Both the position numbers and the translations under genes were made by a program. The notes under the pieces are model-generated. The model searched no databases and was not told the origin of the DNA. It saw nothing but the letters and a program-made list of their open reading frames with translations. Below are positions 10,742 through 24,094 of a DNA stretch of 64,000 nt, in pieces. How positions within the stretch are numbered: the first letter of the stretch is position 1; every line of letters begins with the position of its first letter. Source of the stretch: Climacium dendroides (lineage: Eukaryota > Streptophyta > Bryopsida > Hypnales > Climaciaceae); assembly GCA_950106755.1 (NCBI GenBank), contig CATNNA010000010.1, positions 62,001-126,000 on the forward strand, given 5' to 3'.

Positions 10742-12130
10742 GTCTCCTTTTTTTAAAACCCATTTCACTTACAAAAGTGTGGGGAAGCAATAGGGTTCTC
10801 TTAGACTTCATTCCTCCATGAATCCTAATTATTTCGAAGATTTGCAACTTATGTGTTATGTTTTCCGACATGATTCTACGTCAAAACGATATAATTTATC
10901 GGTTTGGTTTATATTAAATACAGCATGATTTTTAGAGTCTCCTTTTTTTAAAACCCATTTCACTTACAAAAGTGTGGGGAAGCACTAGGGTTCTCTTAAA
11001 CTTCATTTTTCCATGAATCCTAATTATTTCGAAGATTTGCAACTTATGTGTTATATTTTCGGACATGATTCCACGTCAAAACGATATAATTTATTGGTTT
11101 CGTTTCTATTAAATACAGCATGATTTTTAGATTCTCCTTTTTTTAAAACCCATTTCACTTACAAAAGTATAGGGAAGCAATAGGGTTCTCTTAAACTTCA
11201 TTCCTCCATGAATCCTAATTATTTCGAAGATTTGCAACTTATGTGTTATATTTTCGGACATGATTCCACGTCAAAACGATATAATTTATTGGTTTGGTTT
11301 CTATTAAATACAGCATGATTTTTAGAGTCTCCTTTTTTTAAAACCCATTTCACTTACAAAAGTATAGGGAAGCAATAGGGTTCTCTTAAACTTCATTCCT
11401 CCATGAATCCTAATTATTTCGAAGATTTGCAACTTATGTGTTATGTTTTCGGACATGATTCCACGTCAAAACGATATAATTTATTGGTTTGGTTTCTATC
11501 AAATACAGCATGATTTCTAGAGTCTCTTTTTTAAAACCCATTTCACTTACAAAAGTGTGGGGAAGCAATAGGGTTCTCTTAGACTTCATTCCTCCATGAA
11601 TCCTAATTATTTCGAAGATTTGCAACTTATGTGTTATGTTTTCCGACATGATTCCACGTCAAAACGATATAATTTATTGGTTTGGTTTCTATTAAATACA
11701 GCATGATTTTTAGAGTCTCCTTTTTTTAAAACCCATTTCACTTACAAAAGTGTGGGGAAGCAATAGGGTTCTCTTAGACTTCATTCCTCCATGAATCCTA
11801 ATTATTTCGAAGATTTGCAACTTATGTGTTATGTTTTCCGACATGATTCTACGTCAAAACGCTATAATTTATTGGTTTGGTTTCTATTAAATACAGCATG
11901 ATTTTTAGAGTCTCCTTTTTTTAAAACCCATTTCACTTACAAAAGTGTGGGGAAGCAATAGGGTTCTCTTAAACTTCATTTTTCCATGAATCCTAATTAT
12001 TTCGAAGATTTGCAACTTATGTGTTATGTTTTCCGACATGATTCCACGTCAAAACGATATAATTTATTGGTTTGGTTTCTATTAAATACAGCATGATTTT
12101 TAGAGTCTCCTTTTTTTAAAACCCATTTCA

Positions 12131-14852
12131 CTTAAAAAAGTGTGGGGAAGCACTAGGGTTCTCTTAAACTTCATTTTTCCATGAATCCTAATTATTTCGA
12201 AGATTTGCAACTTATGTGTTATGTTTTCCGACATGATTCTACGTCAAAACGATATAATTTATTGGTTTGGTTTCTATTAAATACAGCATGATTTTTAGAG
12301 TCTCCTTTTTTTAAAACCCATTTCACTTACAAAAGTGTGGGGAAGCAATAGGGTTCTCTTAGACTTCATTCCTCCATGAATCCTAATTATTTCGAAGATT
12401 TGCAACTTATGTGTTATGTTTTCGGACATGATTCCCCGTCAAAACGATATAATTTATTGGTTTGGTTTCTATTAAATACAGCATGATTTTTAGAGTCTCC
12501 TTTTTTTAAAACCCATTTCACTTACAAAAGTGTGGGGAAGCCATAGGGTTCTCTTAAACTTCATTTTTCCATGAATCCTAATTATTTCGAAGATTTGCAA
12601 CTTATGTGTTATGTTTTCGGACATGATTCCACGTCAAAACGCTATAATTTATTGGTTTGGTTTCTATCAAATACAGCATGATTTCTAGAGTCTCTTTTTT
12701 AAAACCCATTTCACTTACAAAAGTGTGGGGAAGCAATAGGGTTCTCTTAAACTTCATTTTTCCATGAATCCTAATTATTTCGAAGATTTGCAACTTATGT
12801 GTTATGTTTTCGGACATGATTCCACGTCAAAACGATATAATTTATTGGTTTGGTTTCTATTAAATACAGCATGATTTTTAGAGTCTCCTTTTTTTAAAAC
12901 CCATTTCACTTACAAAAGTATAGGGAAGCAATAGGGTTCTCTTAAACTTCATTCCTCCATGAATCCTAATTATTTCGAAGATTTGCAACTTATGTGTTAT
13001 GTTTTCGGACATGATTCCACGTCAAAACGATATAATTTATTGGTTTGGTTTCTATCAAATACAGCATGATTTCTAGAGTCTCTTTTTTAAAACCCATTTC
13101 ACTTACAAAAGTGTGGGGAAGCAATAGGGTTCTCTTAGACTTCATTCCTCCATGAATCCTAATTATTTCGAAGATTTGCAACTTATGTGTTATGTTTTCC
13201 GACATGATTCCACGTCAAAACGATATAATTTATTGGTTTGGTTTCTATTAAATACAGCATGATTTTTAGAGTCTCCTTTTTTTAAAACCCATTTCACTTA
13301 CAAAAGTATAGGGAAGCACTAGGGTTCTCTTAAACTTCATTTTTCCATGAATCCTAATTATTTCGAAGATTTGCAACTTATGTGTTATATTTTCGGACAT
13401 GATTCCACGTCAAAACGATATAATTTATTGGTTTCGTTTCTATTAAATACAGCATGATTTTTAGAGTCTCCTTTTTTTAAAACCCATTTCACTTAAAAAA
13501 GTGTGGGGAAGCACTAGGGTTCTCTTAAACTTCATTTTTCCATGAATCCTAATTATTTCGAAGATTTGCAACTTATGTGTTATGTTTTCCGACATGATTC
13601 TACGTCAAAACGATATAATTTATTGGTTTGGTTTCTATTAAATACAGCATGATTTTTAGAGTCTCCTTTTTTTAAAACCCATTTCACTTACAAAAGTGTG
13701 GGGAAGCAATAGGGTTCTCTTAGACTTCATTCCTCCATGAATCCTAATTATTTCGAAGATTTGCAACTTATGTGTTATGTTTTCGGACATGATTCCCCGT
13801 CAAAACGATATAATTTATTGGTTTGGTTTCTATTAAATACAGCATGATTTTTAGAGTCTCCTTTTTTTAAAACCCATTTCACTTACAAAAGTGTGGGGAA
13901 GCCATAGGGTTCTCTTAAACTTCATTTTTCCATGAATCCTAATTATTTCGAAGATTTGCAACTTATGTGTTATGTTTTCGGACATGATTCCACGTCAAAA
14001 CGCTATAATTTATTGGTTTGGTTTCTATCAAATACAGCATGATTTCTAGAGTCTCTTTTTTAAAACCCATTTCACTTACAAAAGTGTGGGGAAGCAATAG
14101 GGTTCTCTTAAACTTCATTTTTCCATGAATCCTAATTATTTCGAAGATTTGCAACTTATGTGTTATGTTTTCGGACATGATTCCACGTCAAAACGATATA
14201 ATTTATTGGTTTGGTTTCTATTAAATACAGCATGATTTTTAGAGTCTCCTTTTTTTAAAACCCATTTCACTTACAAAAGTATAGGGAAGCAATAGGGTTC
14301 TCTTAAACTTCATTCCTCCATGAATCCTAATTATTTCGAAGATTTGCAACTTATGTGTTATGTTTTCGGACATGATTCCACGTCAAAACGATATAATTTA
14401 TTGGTTTGGTTTCTATCAAATACAGCATGATTTCTAGAGTCTCTTTTTTAAAACCCATTTCACTTACAAAAGTGTGGGGAAGCAATAGGGTTCTCTTAGA
14501 CTTCATTCCTCCATGAATCCTAATTATTTCGAAGATTTGCAACTTATGTGTTATGTTTTCCGACATGATTCCACGTCAAAACGATATAATTTATTGGTTT
14601 GGTTTCTATTAAATACAGCATGATTTTTAGAGTCTCCTTTTTTTAAAACCCATTTCACTTACAAAAGTATAGGGAAGCACTAGGGTTCTCTTAAACTTCA
14701 TTTTTCCATGAATCCTAATTATTTCGAAGATTTGCAACTTATGTGTTATATTTTCGGACATGATTCCACGTCAAAACGATATAATTTATTGGTTTCGTTT
14801 CTATTAAATACAGCATGATTTTTAGAGTCTCCTTTTTTTAAAACCCATTTCA
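12131..14852 (+). repeat. Two adjacent 7-monomer repeats of 1361 bp
   Basis: The copies are about 12131-13491 and 13492-14852. CTTAAAAAAG (for CTTACAAAAG) starts them at 12131 and 13492. Both then carry, in the same order, CCCCGTCAAAACG, GGGGAAGCCATAGGG, a CGCTATAATT 193-class unit, a TATAGGG/TTCCTCC unit, a 193-class unit with TTAGACTTCATTCCTCC, and a TATTTTCGG unit. Three 193-class and four 195-class units give 1359, so one or two units deviate by a base or two from these classes. No base difference was noticed between the copies in the parts compared. Confidence 0.85.
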
Positions 14853-16030
14853 CTTACAAAAGTATAGGGAAGCAATAGGGTTCTCTTAAACTTCATTTTT
14901 CCATGAATCCTAATTATTTCGAAGATTTGCAACTTATGTGTTATGTTTTCGGACATGATTCCACGTCAAAACGATATAATTTATCGGTTTGGTTTCTATT
15001 AAATACAGCATGATTTTTAGAGTCTCCTTTTTTTAAAACCCATTTCACTTACAAAAGTGTGGGGAAGCACTAGGGTTCTCTTAAACTTCATTTTTCCATG
15101 AATCCTAATTATTTCGAAGATTTGCAACTTATGTGTTATATTTTCGGACATGATTCCACGTCAAAACGATATAATTTATTGGTTTCGTTTCTATTAAATA
15201 CAGCATGATTTTTAGAGTCTCCTTTTTTTAAAACCCATTTCACTTACAAAAGTATAGGGAAGCAATAGGGTTCTCTTAAACTTCATTTTTCCATGAATCC
15301 TAATTATTTCGAAGATTTGCAACTTATGTGTTATGTTTTCCGACATGAATCCACGTCAAAACGATATAATTTATCGGTTTGGTTTCTATTAAATACAGCA
15401 TGATTTTTAGAGTCTCCTTTTTTTAAAACCCATTTCACTTAAAAAAGTGTGGGGAAGCACTAGGGTTCTCTTAAACTTCATTTTTCCATGAATCCTAATT
15501 ATTTCGAAGATTTGCAACTTATGTGTTATATTTTCGGACATGATTCCACGTCAAAACGATATAATTTATTGGTTTCGTTTCTATTAAATACAGCATGATT
15601 TTTAGATTCTCCTTTTTTTAAAACCCATTTCACTTACAAAAGTGTGGGGAAGCAATAGGGTTCTCTTAAACTTCATTTTTCCATGAATCCTAATTATTTC
15701 GAAGATTTGCAACTTATGTGTTATGTTTTCGGAAATGATTTCACGTCAAAACGATATAATTTATTGGTTTGGTTTCTATCAAATACAGCATGATTTCTAG
15801 AGTCTCTTTTGTAAAACCCATTTCAATTGAGAATGTGTGGGGAAGCAATAGGATTCTCTTAAACTTCATTTTTCCATGAATCCTAATTATTTCGAAGATT
15901 TGCAACTTATGTGTTATGTTTTCGGACATGATTCCACGTCAAAACGATATAATTTATTGGTTTGGTTTCTATCAAATACAGCATGATTTCTAGAGTCTCT
16001 TTTTTAAAACCCATTTCACTTACAAAAGTG
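14565..16030 (+). repeat. 1.47-kb block repeated 5251 bp downstream
   Basis: Tags in order are TATAGGGAAGCACTAG, TATTTTCGG, TTATCGGTTTGG, CTTAAAAAAG (15438), TTTTTAGATTCTCC, GGAAATGATTTCACG and the rare TCTTTTGTAAAACC (G at 15811). All recur at about 19816-21281 with an offset of 5251 bp (27 monomers). A few single-base differences exist, for example GAATCCACG here against GATTCCACG in the partner. Confidence 0.8.
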
Positions 16031-17904
16031 TGGGGAAGCAATAGGGTTCTCTTAAACTTCATTTTTCCATGAATCCTAATTATTTCGAAGATTTGCAACT
16101 TATGTGTTATGTTTTCCGACATGATTCCACGTCAAAACGATATAATTTATTGGTTTGGTTTCTATTAAATACAGCATGATTTTTAGAGTCTCCTTTTTTT
16201 AAAACCCATTTCACTTACAAAAGTGTGGGGAAGCAATAGGGTTCTCTTAGACTTCATTCCTCCATGAATCCTAATTATTTCGAAGATTTGCAACTTATGT
16301 GTTATGTTTTCCGACATGATTCTACGTCAAAACGCTATAATTTATTGGTTTGGTTTCTATTAAATACAGCATGATTTTTAGAGTCTCCTTTTTTTAAAAC
16401 CCATTTCACTTACAAAAGTGTGGGGAAGCAATAGGGTTCTCTTAAACTTCATTTTTCCATGAATCCTAATTATTTCGAAGATTTGCAACTTATGTGTTAT
16501 GTTTTCGGACATGATTCCACGTCAAAACGATATAATTTATTGGTTTGGTTTCTATCAAATACAGCATGATTTTTAGAGTCTCCTTTTTTTAAAACCCATT
16601 TCACTTAAAAAAGTGTGGGGAAGCACTAGGGTTCTCTTAAACTTCATTTTTCCATGAATCCTAATTATTTCGAAGATTTGCAACTTATGTGTTATGTTTT
16701 CGGACATGATTCCACGTCAAAACGATATAATTTATTGGTTTGGTTTCTATTAAATACAGCATGATTTTTAGAGTCTCCTTTTTTTAAAACCCATTTCACT
16801 TACAAAAGTGTGGGGAAGCAATAGGGTTCTCTTAGACTTCATTCCTCCATGAATCCTAATTATTTCGAAGATTTGCAACTTATGTGTTATGTTTTCCGAC
16901 ATGATTCTACGTCAAAACGCTATAATTTATTGGTTTGGTTTCTATTAAATACAGCATGATTTTTAGAGTCTCCTTTTTTTAAAACCCATTTCACTTACAA
17001 AAGTGTGGGGAAGCAATAGGGTTCTCTTAGACTTCATTCCTCCATGAATCCTAATTATTTCGAAGATTTGCAACTTCTGTGTTATGTTTTCCGACATGAT
17101 TCCCCGTCAAAACGATATAATTTATTGGTTTGGTTTCTATTAAATACAGCATGATTTTTAGAGTCTCCTTTTTTTAAAACCCATTTCACTTACAAAAGTG
17201 TGGTGAAGCAATAGGGTTCTCTTAAACTTCATTCCTCCATGAATCCTAATTATTTCGAAGATTTGCAACTTATGTGTTATGTTTTCGGACATGATTCCAC
17301 GTCAAAACGCTATAATTTATTGGTTTGGTTTCTATCAAATACAGCATGATTTCTAGAGTCTCTTTTTTAAAACCCATTTCACTTACAAAAGTGTGGGGAA
17401 GCAATAGGGTTCTCTTAAACTTCATTTTTCCATGAATCCTAATTATTTCGAAGATTTGCAACTTATGTGTTATGTTTTCGGACATGATTCCACGTCAAAA
17501 CGATATAATTTATTGGTTTGGTTTCTATTAAATACAGCATGATTTTTAGAGTCTCCTTTTTTTAAAACCCATTTCACTTACAAAAGTATAGGGAAGCACT
17601 AGGGTTCTCTTAAACTTCATTTTTCCATGAATCCTAATTATTTCGAAGATTTGCAACTTATGTGTTATATTTTCGGACATGATTCCACGTCAAAACGATA
17701 TAATTTATTGGTTTCGTTTCTATTAAATACAGCATGATTTTTAGAGTCTCCTTTTTTTAAAACCCATTTCACTTACAAAAGTATAGGGAAGCAATAGGGT
17801 TCTCTTAAACTTCATTTTTCCATGAATCCTAATTATTTCGAAGATTTGCAACTTATGTGTTATGTTTTCGGACATGATTCCACGTCAAAACGATATAATT
17901 TATC

Positions 17905-18684
17905 GGTTTGGTTTCTATTAAATACAGCATGATTTTTAGAGTCTCCTTTTTTTAAAACCCATTTCACTTACAAAAGTGTGGGGAAGCACTAGGGTTCTCT
18001 TAAACTTCATTTTTCCATGAATCCTAATTATTTCGACGATTTGCAACTTATGTGTTATATTTTCGGACATGATTCCACGTCAAAACGATATAATTTATTG
18101 GTTTCGTTTCTATTAAATACAGCATGATTTTTAGAGTCTCCTTTTTTTAAAACCCATTTCACTTACAAAAGTATAGGAAAGCAATAGGGTTCTCTTAAAC
18201 TTCATTTTTCCATGAATCCTAATTATTTCGAAGATTTGCAACTTATGTGTTATGTTTTCGGACATGATTCCACGTCAAAACGATATAATTTATTGGTTTG
18301 GTTTCTATTAAATACAGCATGATTTTTAGAGTCTCCTTTTTTTAAAACCCATTTCACTTACAAAAGTGTGGGGAAGCACTAGGGTTCTCTTAAACTTCAT
18401 TTTTCCATGAATCCTAATTATTTCGACGATTTGCAACTTATGTGTTATATTTTCGGACATGATTCCACGTCAAAACGATATAATTTATTGGTTTCGTTTC
18501 TATTAAATACAGCATGATTTTTAGAGTCTCCTTTTTTTAAAACCCATTTCACTTACAAAAGTATAGGAAAGCAATAGGGTTCTCTTAAACTTCATTTTTC
18601 CATGAATCCTAATTATTTCGAAGATTTGCAACTTATGTGTTATGTTTTCGGACATGATTCCACGTCAAAACGATATAATTTATT
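17905..18684 (+). repeat. Tandem dimer duplication, two copies of 390 bp
   Basis: Two private tags occur twice and nowhere else that I saw: TTTCGACGATTTGC (18031 and 18421) and GTATAGGAAAGC (18171 and 18561), each pair exactly 390 bp apart, i.e. two 195-bp monomers. The copies are about 17905-18294 and 18295-18684; the ends are set by the first mismatches (TTATCGG against TTATTGG; CTATTAAAT against CTATCAAAT). Confidence 0.85.
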
Positions 18685-19041
18685 GGTTTGGTTTCTATCA
18701 AATACAGCATGATTTCTAGAGTCTCTTTTGTAAAACCCATTTCAATTGAGAATGTGTGGGGAAGCAATAGGATTCTCTTAAACTTCATTTTTCCATGAAT
18801 CCTAATTATTTCGAAGATTTGCAACTTATGTGTTATGTTTTCGGACATGATTCCACGTCAAAACGATATAATTTATTGGTTTGGTTTCTATCAAATACAG
18901 CATGATTTCTAGAGTCTCTTTTTTAAAACCCATTTCACTTACAAAAGTGTGGGGAAGCACTAGGGTTCTCTTAAACTTCATTTTTCCATGAATCCTAATT
19001 ATTTCGAAGATTTGCAACTTATGTGTTATGTTTTCGGACAT

Positions 19042-19817
19042 GATTCCCCGTCAAAACGATATAATTTATTGGTTTGGTTTCTATTAAATACAGCATGATT
19101 TTTAGAGTCTCCTTTTTTTAAAACCCATTTCACTTACAAAAGTGTGGGGAAGCAATAGGGTTCTCTTAAACTTCATTCCTCCATGAATCCTAATTATTTC
19201 GAAGATTTGCAACTTATGTGTTATGTTTTCGGACATGATTCCACGTCAAAACGCTATAATTTATTGGTTTGGTTTCTATCAAATACAGCATGATTTCTAG
19301 AGTCTCTTTTTTAAAACCCATTTCACTTACAAAAGTGTGGGGAAGCAATAGGGTTCTCTTAAACTTCATTTTTCCATGAATCCTAATTATTTCGAAGATT
19401 TGCAACTTATGTGTTATGTTTTCGGACATGATTCCCCGTCAAAACGATATAATTTATTGGTTTGGTTTCTATTAAATACAGCATGATTTTTAGAGTCTCC
19501 TTTTTTTAAAACCCATTTCACTTACAAAAGTGTGGGGAAGCAATAGGGTTCTCTTAAACTTCATTCCTCCATGAATCCTAATTATTTCGAAGATTTGCAA
19601 CTTATGTGTTATGTTTTCGGACATGATTCCACGTCAAAACGCTATAATTTATTGGTTTGGTTTCTATCAAATACAGCATGATTTCTAGAGTCTCTTTTTT
19701 AAAACCCATTTCACTTACAAAAGTGTGGGGAAGCAATAGGGTTCTCTTAAACTTCATTTTTCCATGAATCCTAATTATTTCGAAGATTTGCAACTTATGT
19801 GTTATGTTTTCGGACAT
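19042..19817 (+). repeat. Tandem dimer duplication, two copies of 388 bp
   Basis: A 195-class unit beginning with CCCCGTCAAAACGATATAAT and ending with CATTCCTCC, followed by a 193-class CGCTATAATT unit, is present twice in a row (about 19042-19429 and 19430-19817). The 388-bp step equals 195 plus 193. I saw no difference between the copies. Confidence 0.85.
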
Positions 19818-21281
19818 GATTCCACGTCAAAACGATATAATTTATTGGTTTGGTTTCTATTAAATACAGCATGATTTTTAGAGTCTCCTTTTTTTAAAAC
19901 CCATTTCACTTACAAAAGTATAGGGAAGCACTAGGGTTCTCTTAAACTTCATTTTTCCATGAATCCTAATTATTTCGAAGATTTGCAACTTATGTGTTAT
20001 ATTTTCGGACATGATTCCACGTCAAAACGATATAATTTATTGGTTTCGTTTCTATTAAATACAGCATGATTTTTAGAGTCTCCTTTTTTTAAAACCCATT
20101 TCACTTACAAAAGTATAGGGAAGCAATAGGGTTCTCTTAAACTTCATTTTTCCATGAATCCTAATTATTTCGAAGATTTGCAACTTATGTGTTATGTTTT
20201 CGGACATGATTCCACGTCAAAACGATATAATTTATCGGTTTGGTTTCTATTAAATACAGCATGATTTTTAGAGTCTCCTTTTTTTAAAACCCATTTCACT
20301 TACAAAAGTGTGGGGAAGCACTAGGGTTCTCTTAAACTTCATTTTTCCATGAATCCTAATTATTTCGAAGATTTGCAACTTATGTGTTATATTTTCGGAC
20401 ATGATTCCACGTCAAAACGCTATAATTTATTGGTTTCGTTTCTATTAAATACAGCATGATTTTTAGAGTCTCCTTTTTTTAAAACCCATTTCACTTACAA
20501 AAGTATAGGGAAGCAATAGGGTTCTCTTAAACTTCATTTTTCCATGAATCCTAATTATTTCGAAGATTTGCAACTTATGTGTTATGTTTTCGGACATGAT
20601 TCCACGTCAAAACGATATAATTTATCGGTTTGGTTTCTATTAAATACAGCATGATTTTTAGAGTCTCCTTTTTTTAAAACCCATTTCACTTAAAAAAGTG
20701 TGGGGAAGCACTAGGGTTCTCTTAAACTTCATTTTTCCATGAATCCTAATTATTTCGAAGATTTGCAACTTATGTGTTATATTTTCGGACATGATTCCAC
20801 GTCAAAACGATATAATTTATTGGTTTCGTTTCTATTAAATACAGCATGATTTTTAGATTCTCCTTTTTTTAAAACCCATTTCACTTACAAAAGTGTGGGG
20901 AAGCAATAGGGTTCTCTTAAACTTCATTTTTCCATGAATCCTAATTATTTCGAAGATTTGCAACTTATGTGTTATGTTTTCGGAAATGATTTCACGTCAA
21001 AACGATATAATTTATTGGTTTGGTTTCTATCAAATACAGCATGATTTCTAGAGTCTCTTTTGTAAAACCCATTTCAATTGAGAATGTGTGGGGAAGCAAT
21101 AGGATTCTCTTAAACTTCATTTTTCCATGAATCCTAATTATTTCGAAGATTTGCAACTTATGTGTTATGTTTTCGGACATGATTCCACGTCAAAACGATA
21201 TAATTTATTGGTTTGGTTTCTATCAAATACAGCATGATTTCTAGAGTTTCTTTTTTAAAACCCATTTCACTTACAAAAGTG
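19816..21281 (+). repeat. Second copy of the 14565-16030 block
   Basis: It aligns with the upstream block at a constant offset of 5251 bp: CTTAAAAAAG at 20689 and the G of TCTTTTGTAAAACC at 21062. CGCTATAATT near 20419 replaces CGATATAATT. The right limit is where GCACTAG replaces GCAATAG. Confidence 0.8.
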
Positions 21282-23359
21282 TGGGGAAGCACTAGGGTTC
21301 TCTTAAACTTCATTTTTCCATGAATCCTAATTATTTCGAAGATTTGCAACTTATGTGTTATGTTTTCGGACATGATTCCCCGTCAAAACGATATAATTTA
21401 TTGGTTTGGTTTCTATTAAATACAGCATGATTTTTAGAGTCTCCTTTTTTTAAAACCCATTTCACTTACAAAAGTGTGGGGAAGCAATAGGGTTCTCTTA
21501 AACTTCATTCCTCCATGAATCCTAATTATTTCGAAGATTTGCAACTTATGTGTTATGTTTTCGGACATGATTCCACGTCAAAACGATATAATTTATTGGT
21601 TTGGTTTCTATCAAATACAGCATGATTTTTAGAGTCTCCTTTTTTTAAAACCCATTTCACTTACAAAAGTGTGGGGAAGCAATAGGGTTCTCTTAAACTT
21701 CATTTTTCCATGAATCCTAATTATTTCGAAGATTTGCAACTTATGTGTTATGTTTTCGGACATGATTCCCCGTCAAAACGATATAATTTATTGGTTTGGT
21801 TTCTATTAAATACAGCATGATTTTTAGAGTCTCCTTTTTTTAAAACCCATTTCACTTACAAAAGTGTGGGGAAGCAATAGGGTTCTCTTAGACTTCATTC
21901 CTCCATGAATCCTAATTATTTCGAAGATTTGCAACTTATGTGTTATGTTTTCCGACATGATTCTACGTCAAAACGATATAATTTATTGGTTTGGTTTCTA
22001 TTAAATACAGCATGATTTTTAGAGTCTCCTTTTTTTAAAACCCATTTCACTTACAAAAGTGTGGGGAAGCAATAGGGTTCTCTTAGACTTCATTCCTCCA
22101 TGAATCCTAATTATTTCGAAGATTTGCAACTTATGTGTTATGTTTTCCGACATGATTCCCCGTCAAAACGATATAATTTATTGGTTTGGTTTCTATTAAA
22201 TACAGCATGATTTTTAGAGTCTCCTTTTTTTAAAACCCATTTCACTTACAAAAGTGTGGGGAAGCAATAGGGTTCTCTTAAACTTCATTTTTCCATGAAT
22301 CCTAATTATTTCGAAGATTTGCAACTTATGTGTTATGTTTTCGGACATGATTCCACGTCAAAACGCTATAATTTATTGGTTTGGTTTCTATCAAATACAG
22401 CATGATTTCTAGAGTCTCCTTTTTTTAAAACCCATTTCACTTACAAAAGTATAGGGAAGCACTAGGGTTCTCTTAAACTTCATTTTTCCATGAATCCTAA
22501 TTATTTCGAAGATTTGCAACTTATGTGTTATATTTTCGGACATGATTCCACGTCAAAACGATATAATTTATTGGTTTCGTTTCTATTAAATACAGCATGA
22601 TTTTTAGAGTCTCCTTTTTTTAAAACCCATTTCACTTACAAAAGTATAGGGAAGCAATAGGGTTCTCTTAAACTTCATTTTTCCATGAATCCTAATTATT
22701 TCGAAGATTTGCAACTTATGTGTTATGTTTTCGGACATGATTCCACGTCAAAACGATATAATTTATCGGTTTCGTTTCTATTAAATACAGCATGATTTTT
22801 AGAGTCTCCTTTTTTTAAAACCCATTTCACTTACAAAAGTGTGGGGAAGCACTAGGGTTCTCTTAAACTTCATTTTTCCATGAATCCTAATTATTTCGAA
22901 GATTTGCAACTTATGTGTTATATTTTCGGACATGATTCCACGTCAAAACGATATAATTTATTGGTTTCGTTTCTATTAAATACAGCATGATTTTTAGAGT
23001 CTCCTTTTTTTAAAACCCATTTCACTTACAAAAGTATAGGGAAGCAATAGGGTTCTCTTAAACTTCATTTTTCCATGAATCGTAATTATTTCGAAGATTT
23101 GCAACTTATGTGTTATGTTTTCGGACATGATTCCACGTCAAAACGATATAATTTATTGGTTTCGTTTCTATTAAATACAGCATGATTTTTAGAGTCTCCT
23201 TTTTTTAAAACCCATTTCACTTACAAAAGTGTGGGGAAGCAATAGGGTTCTCTTAGACTTCATTCCTCCATGAATCCTAATTATTTCGAAGATTTGCAAC
23301 TTATGTGTTATGTTTTCCGACATGATTCCCCGTCAAAACGATATAATTTATTGGTTTGG

Positions 23360-24094
23360 TTTCTATTAAATACAGCATGATTTTTAGAGTCTCCTTTTTT
23401 TAAAACCCATTTCACTTACAAAAGTGTGGGGAAGCAATAGGGTTCTCTTAAACTTCATTTTTCCATGAATCCTAATTATTTCGAAGATTTGCAACTTATG
23501 TGTTATGTTTTCGGACATGATTCCACGTCAAAACGATATAATTTATTGGTTTGGTTTCTATCAAATACAGCATGATTTCTAGAGTCTCTTTTTTAAAACC
23601 CATTTCACTTACAAAAGTATAGGGAAGCACTAGGGTTCTCTTAAACTTCATTTTTCCATGAATCCTAATTATTTCGAAGATTTGCAACTTATGTGTTATG
23701 TTTTCGGACATGATTCCCCGTCAAAACGATATAATTTATCGGTTTGGTTTCTATTAAATACAGCATGATTTTTAGAGTCTCCTTTTTTTAAAACCCATTT
23801 CACTTACAAAAGTGTGGGGAAGCAATAGGGTTCTCTTAAACTTCATTTTTCCATGAATCCTAATTATTTCGAAGATTTGCAACTTATGTGTTATGTTTTC
23901 GGACATGATTCCACGTCAAAACGATATAATTTATTGGTTTGGTTTCTATCAAATACAGCATGATTTCTAGAGTCTCTTTTTTAAAACCCATTTCACTTAC
24001 AAAAGTATAGGGAAGCACTAGGGTTCTCTTAAACTTCATTTTTCCATGAATCCTAATTATTTCGAAGATTTGCAACTTATGTGTTATGTTTTCC
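23360..24094 (+). repeat. Tandem two-monomer duplication, step 388 bp
   Basis: A 195-class unit followed by a 193-class unit with the combination CTATCAAAT plus GTATAGGGAAGCACTAG is present twice in succession, 388 bp apart. That combination of a 193-class unit with TATAGGG is otherwise rare (again near 41021-41236). The copies differ at the flanks (TTATTGG against TTATCGG, TTTTCGGAC against TTTTCCGAC). Confidence 0.7.
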
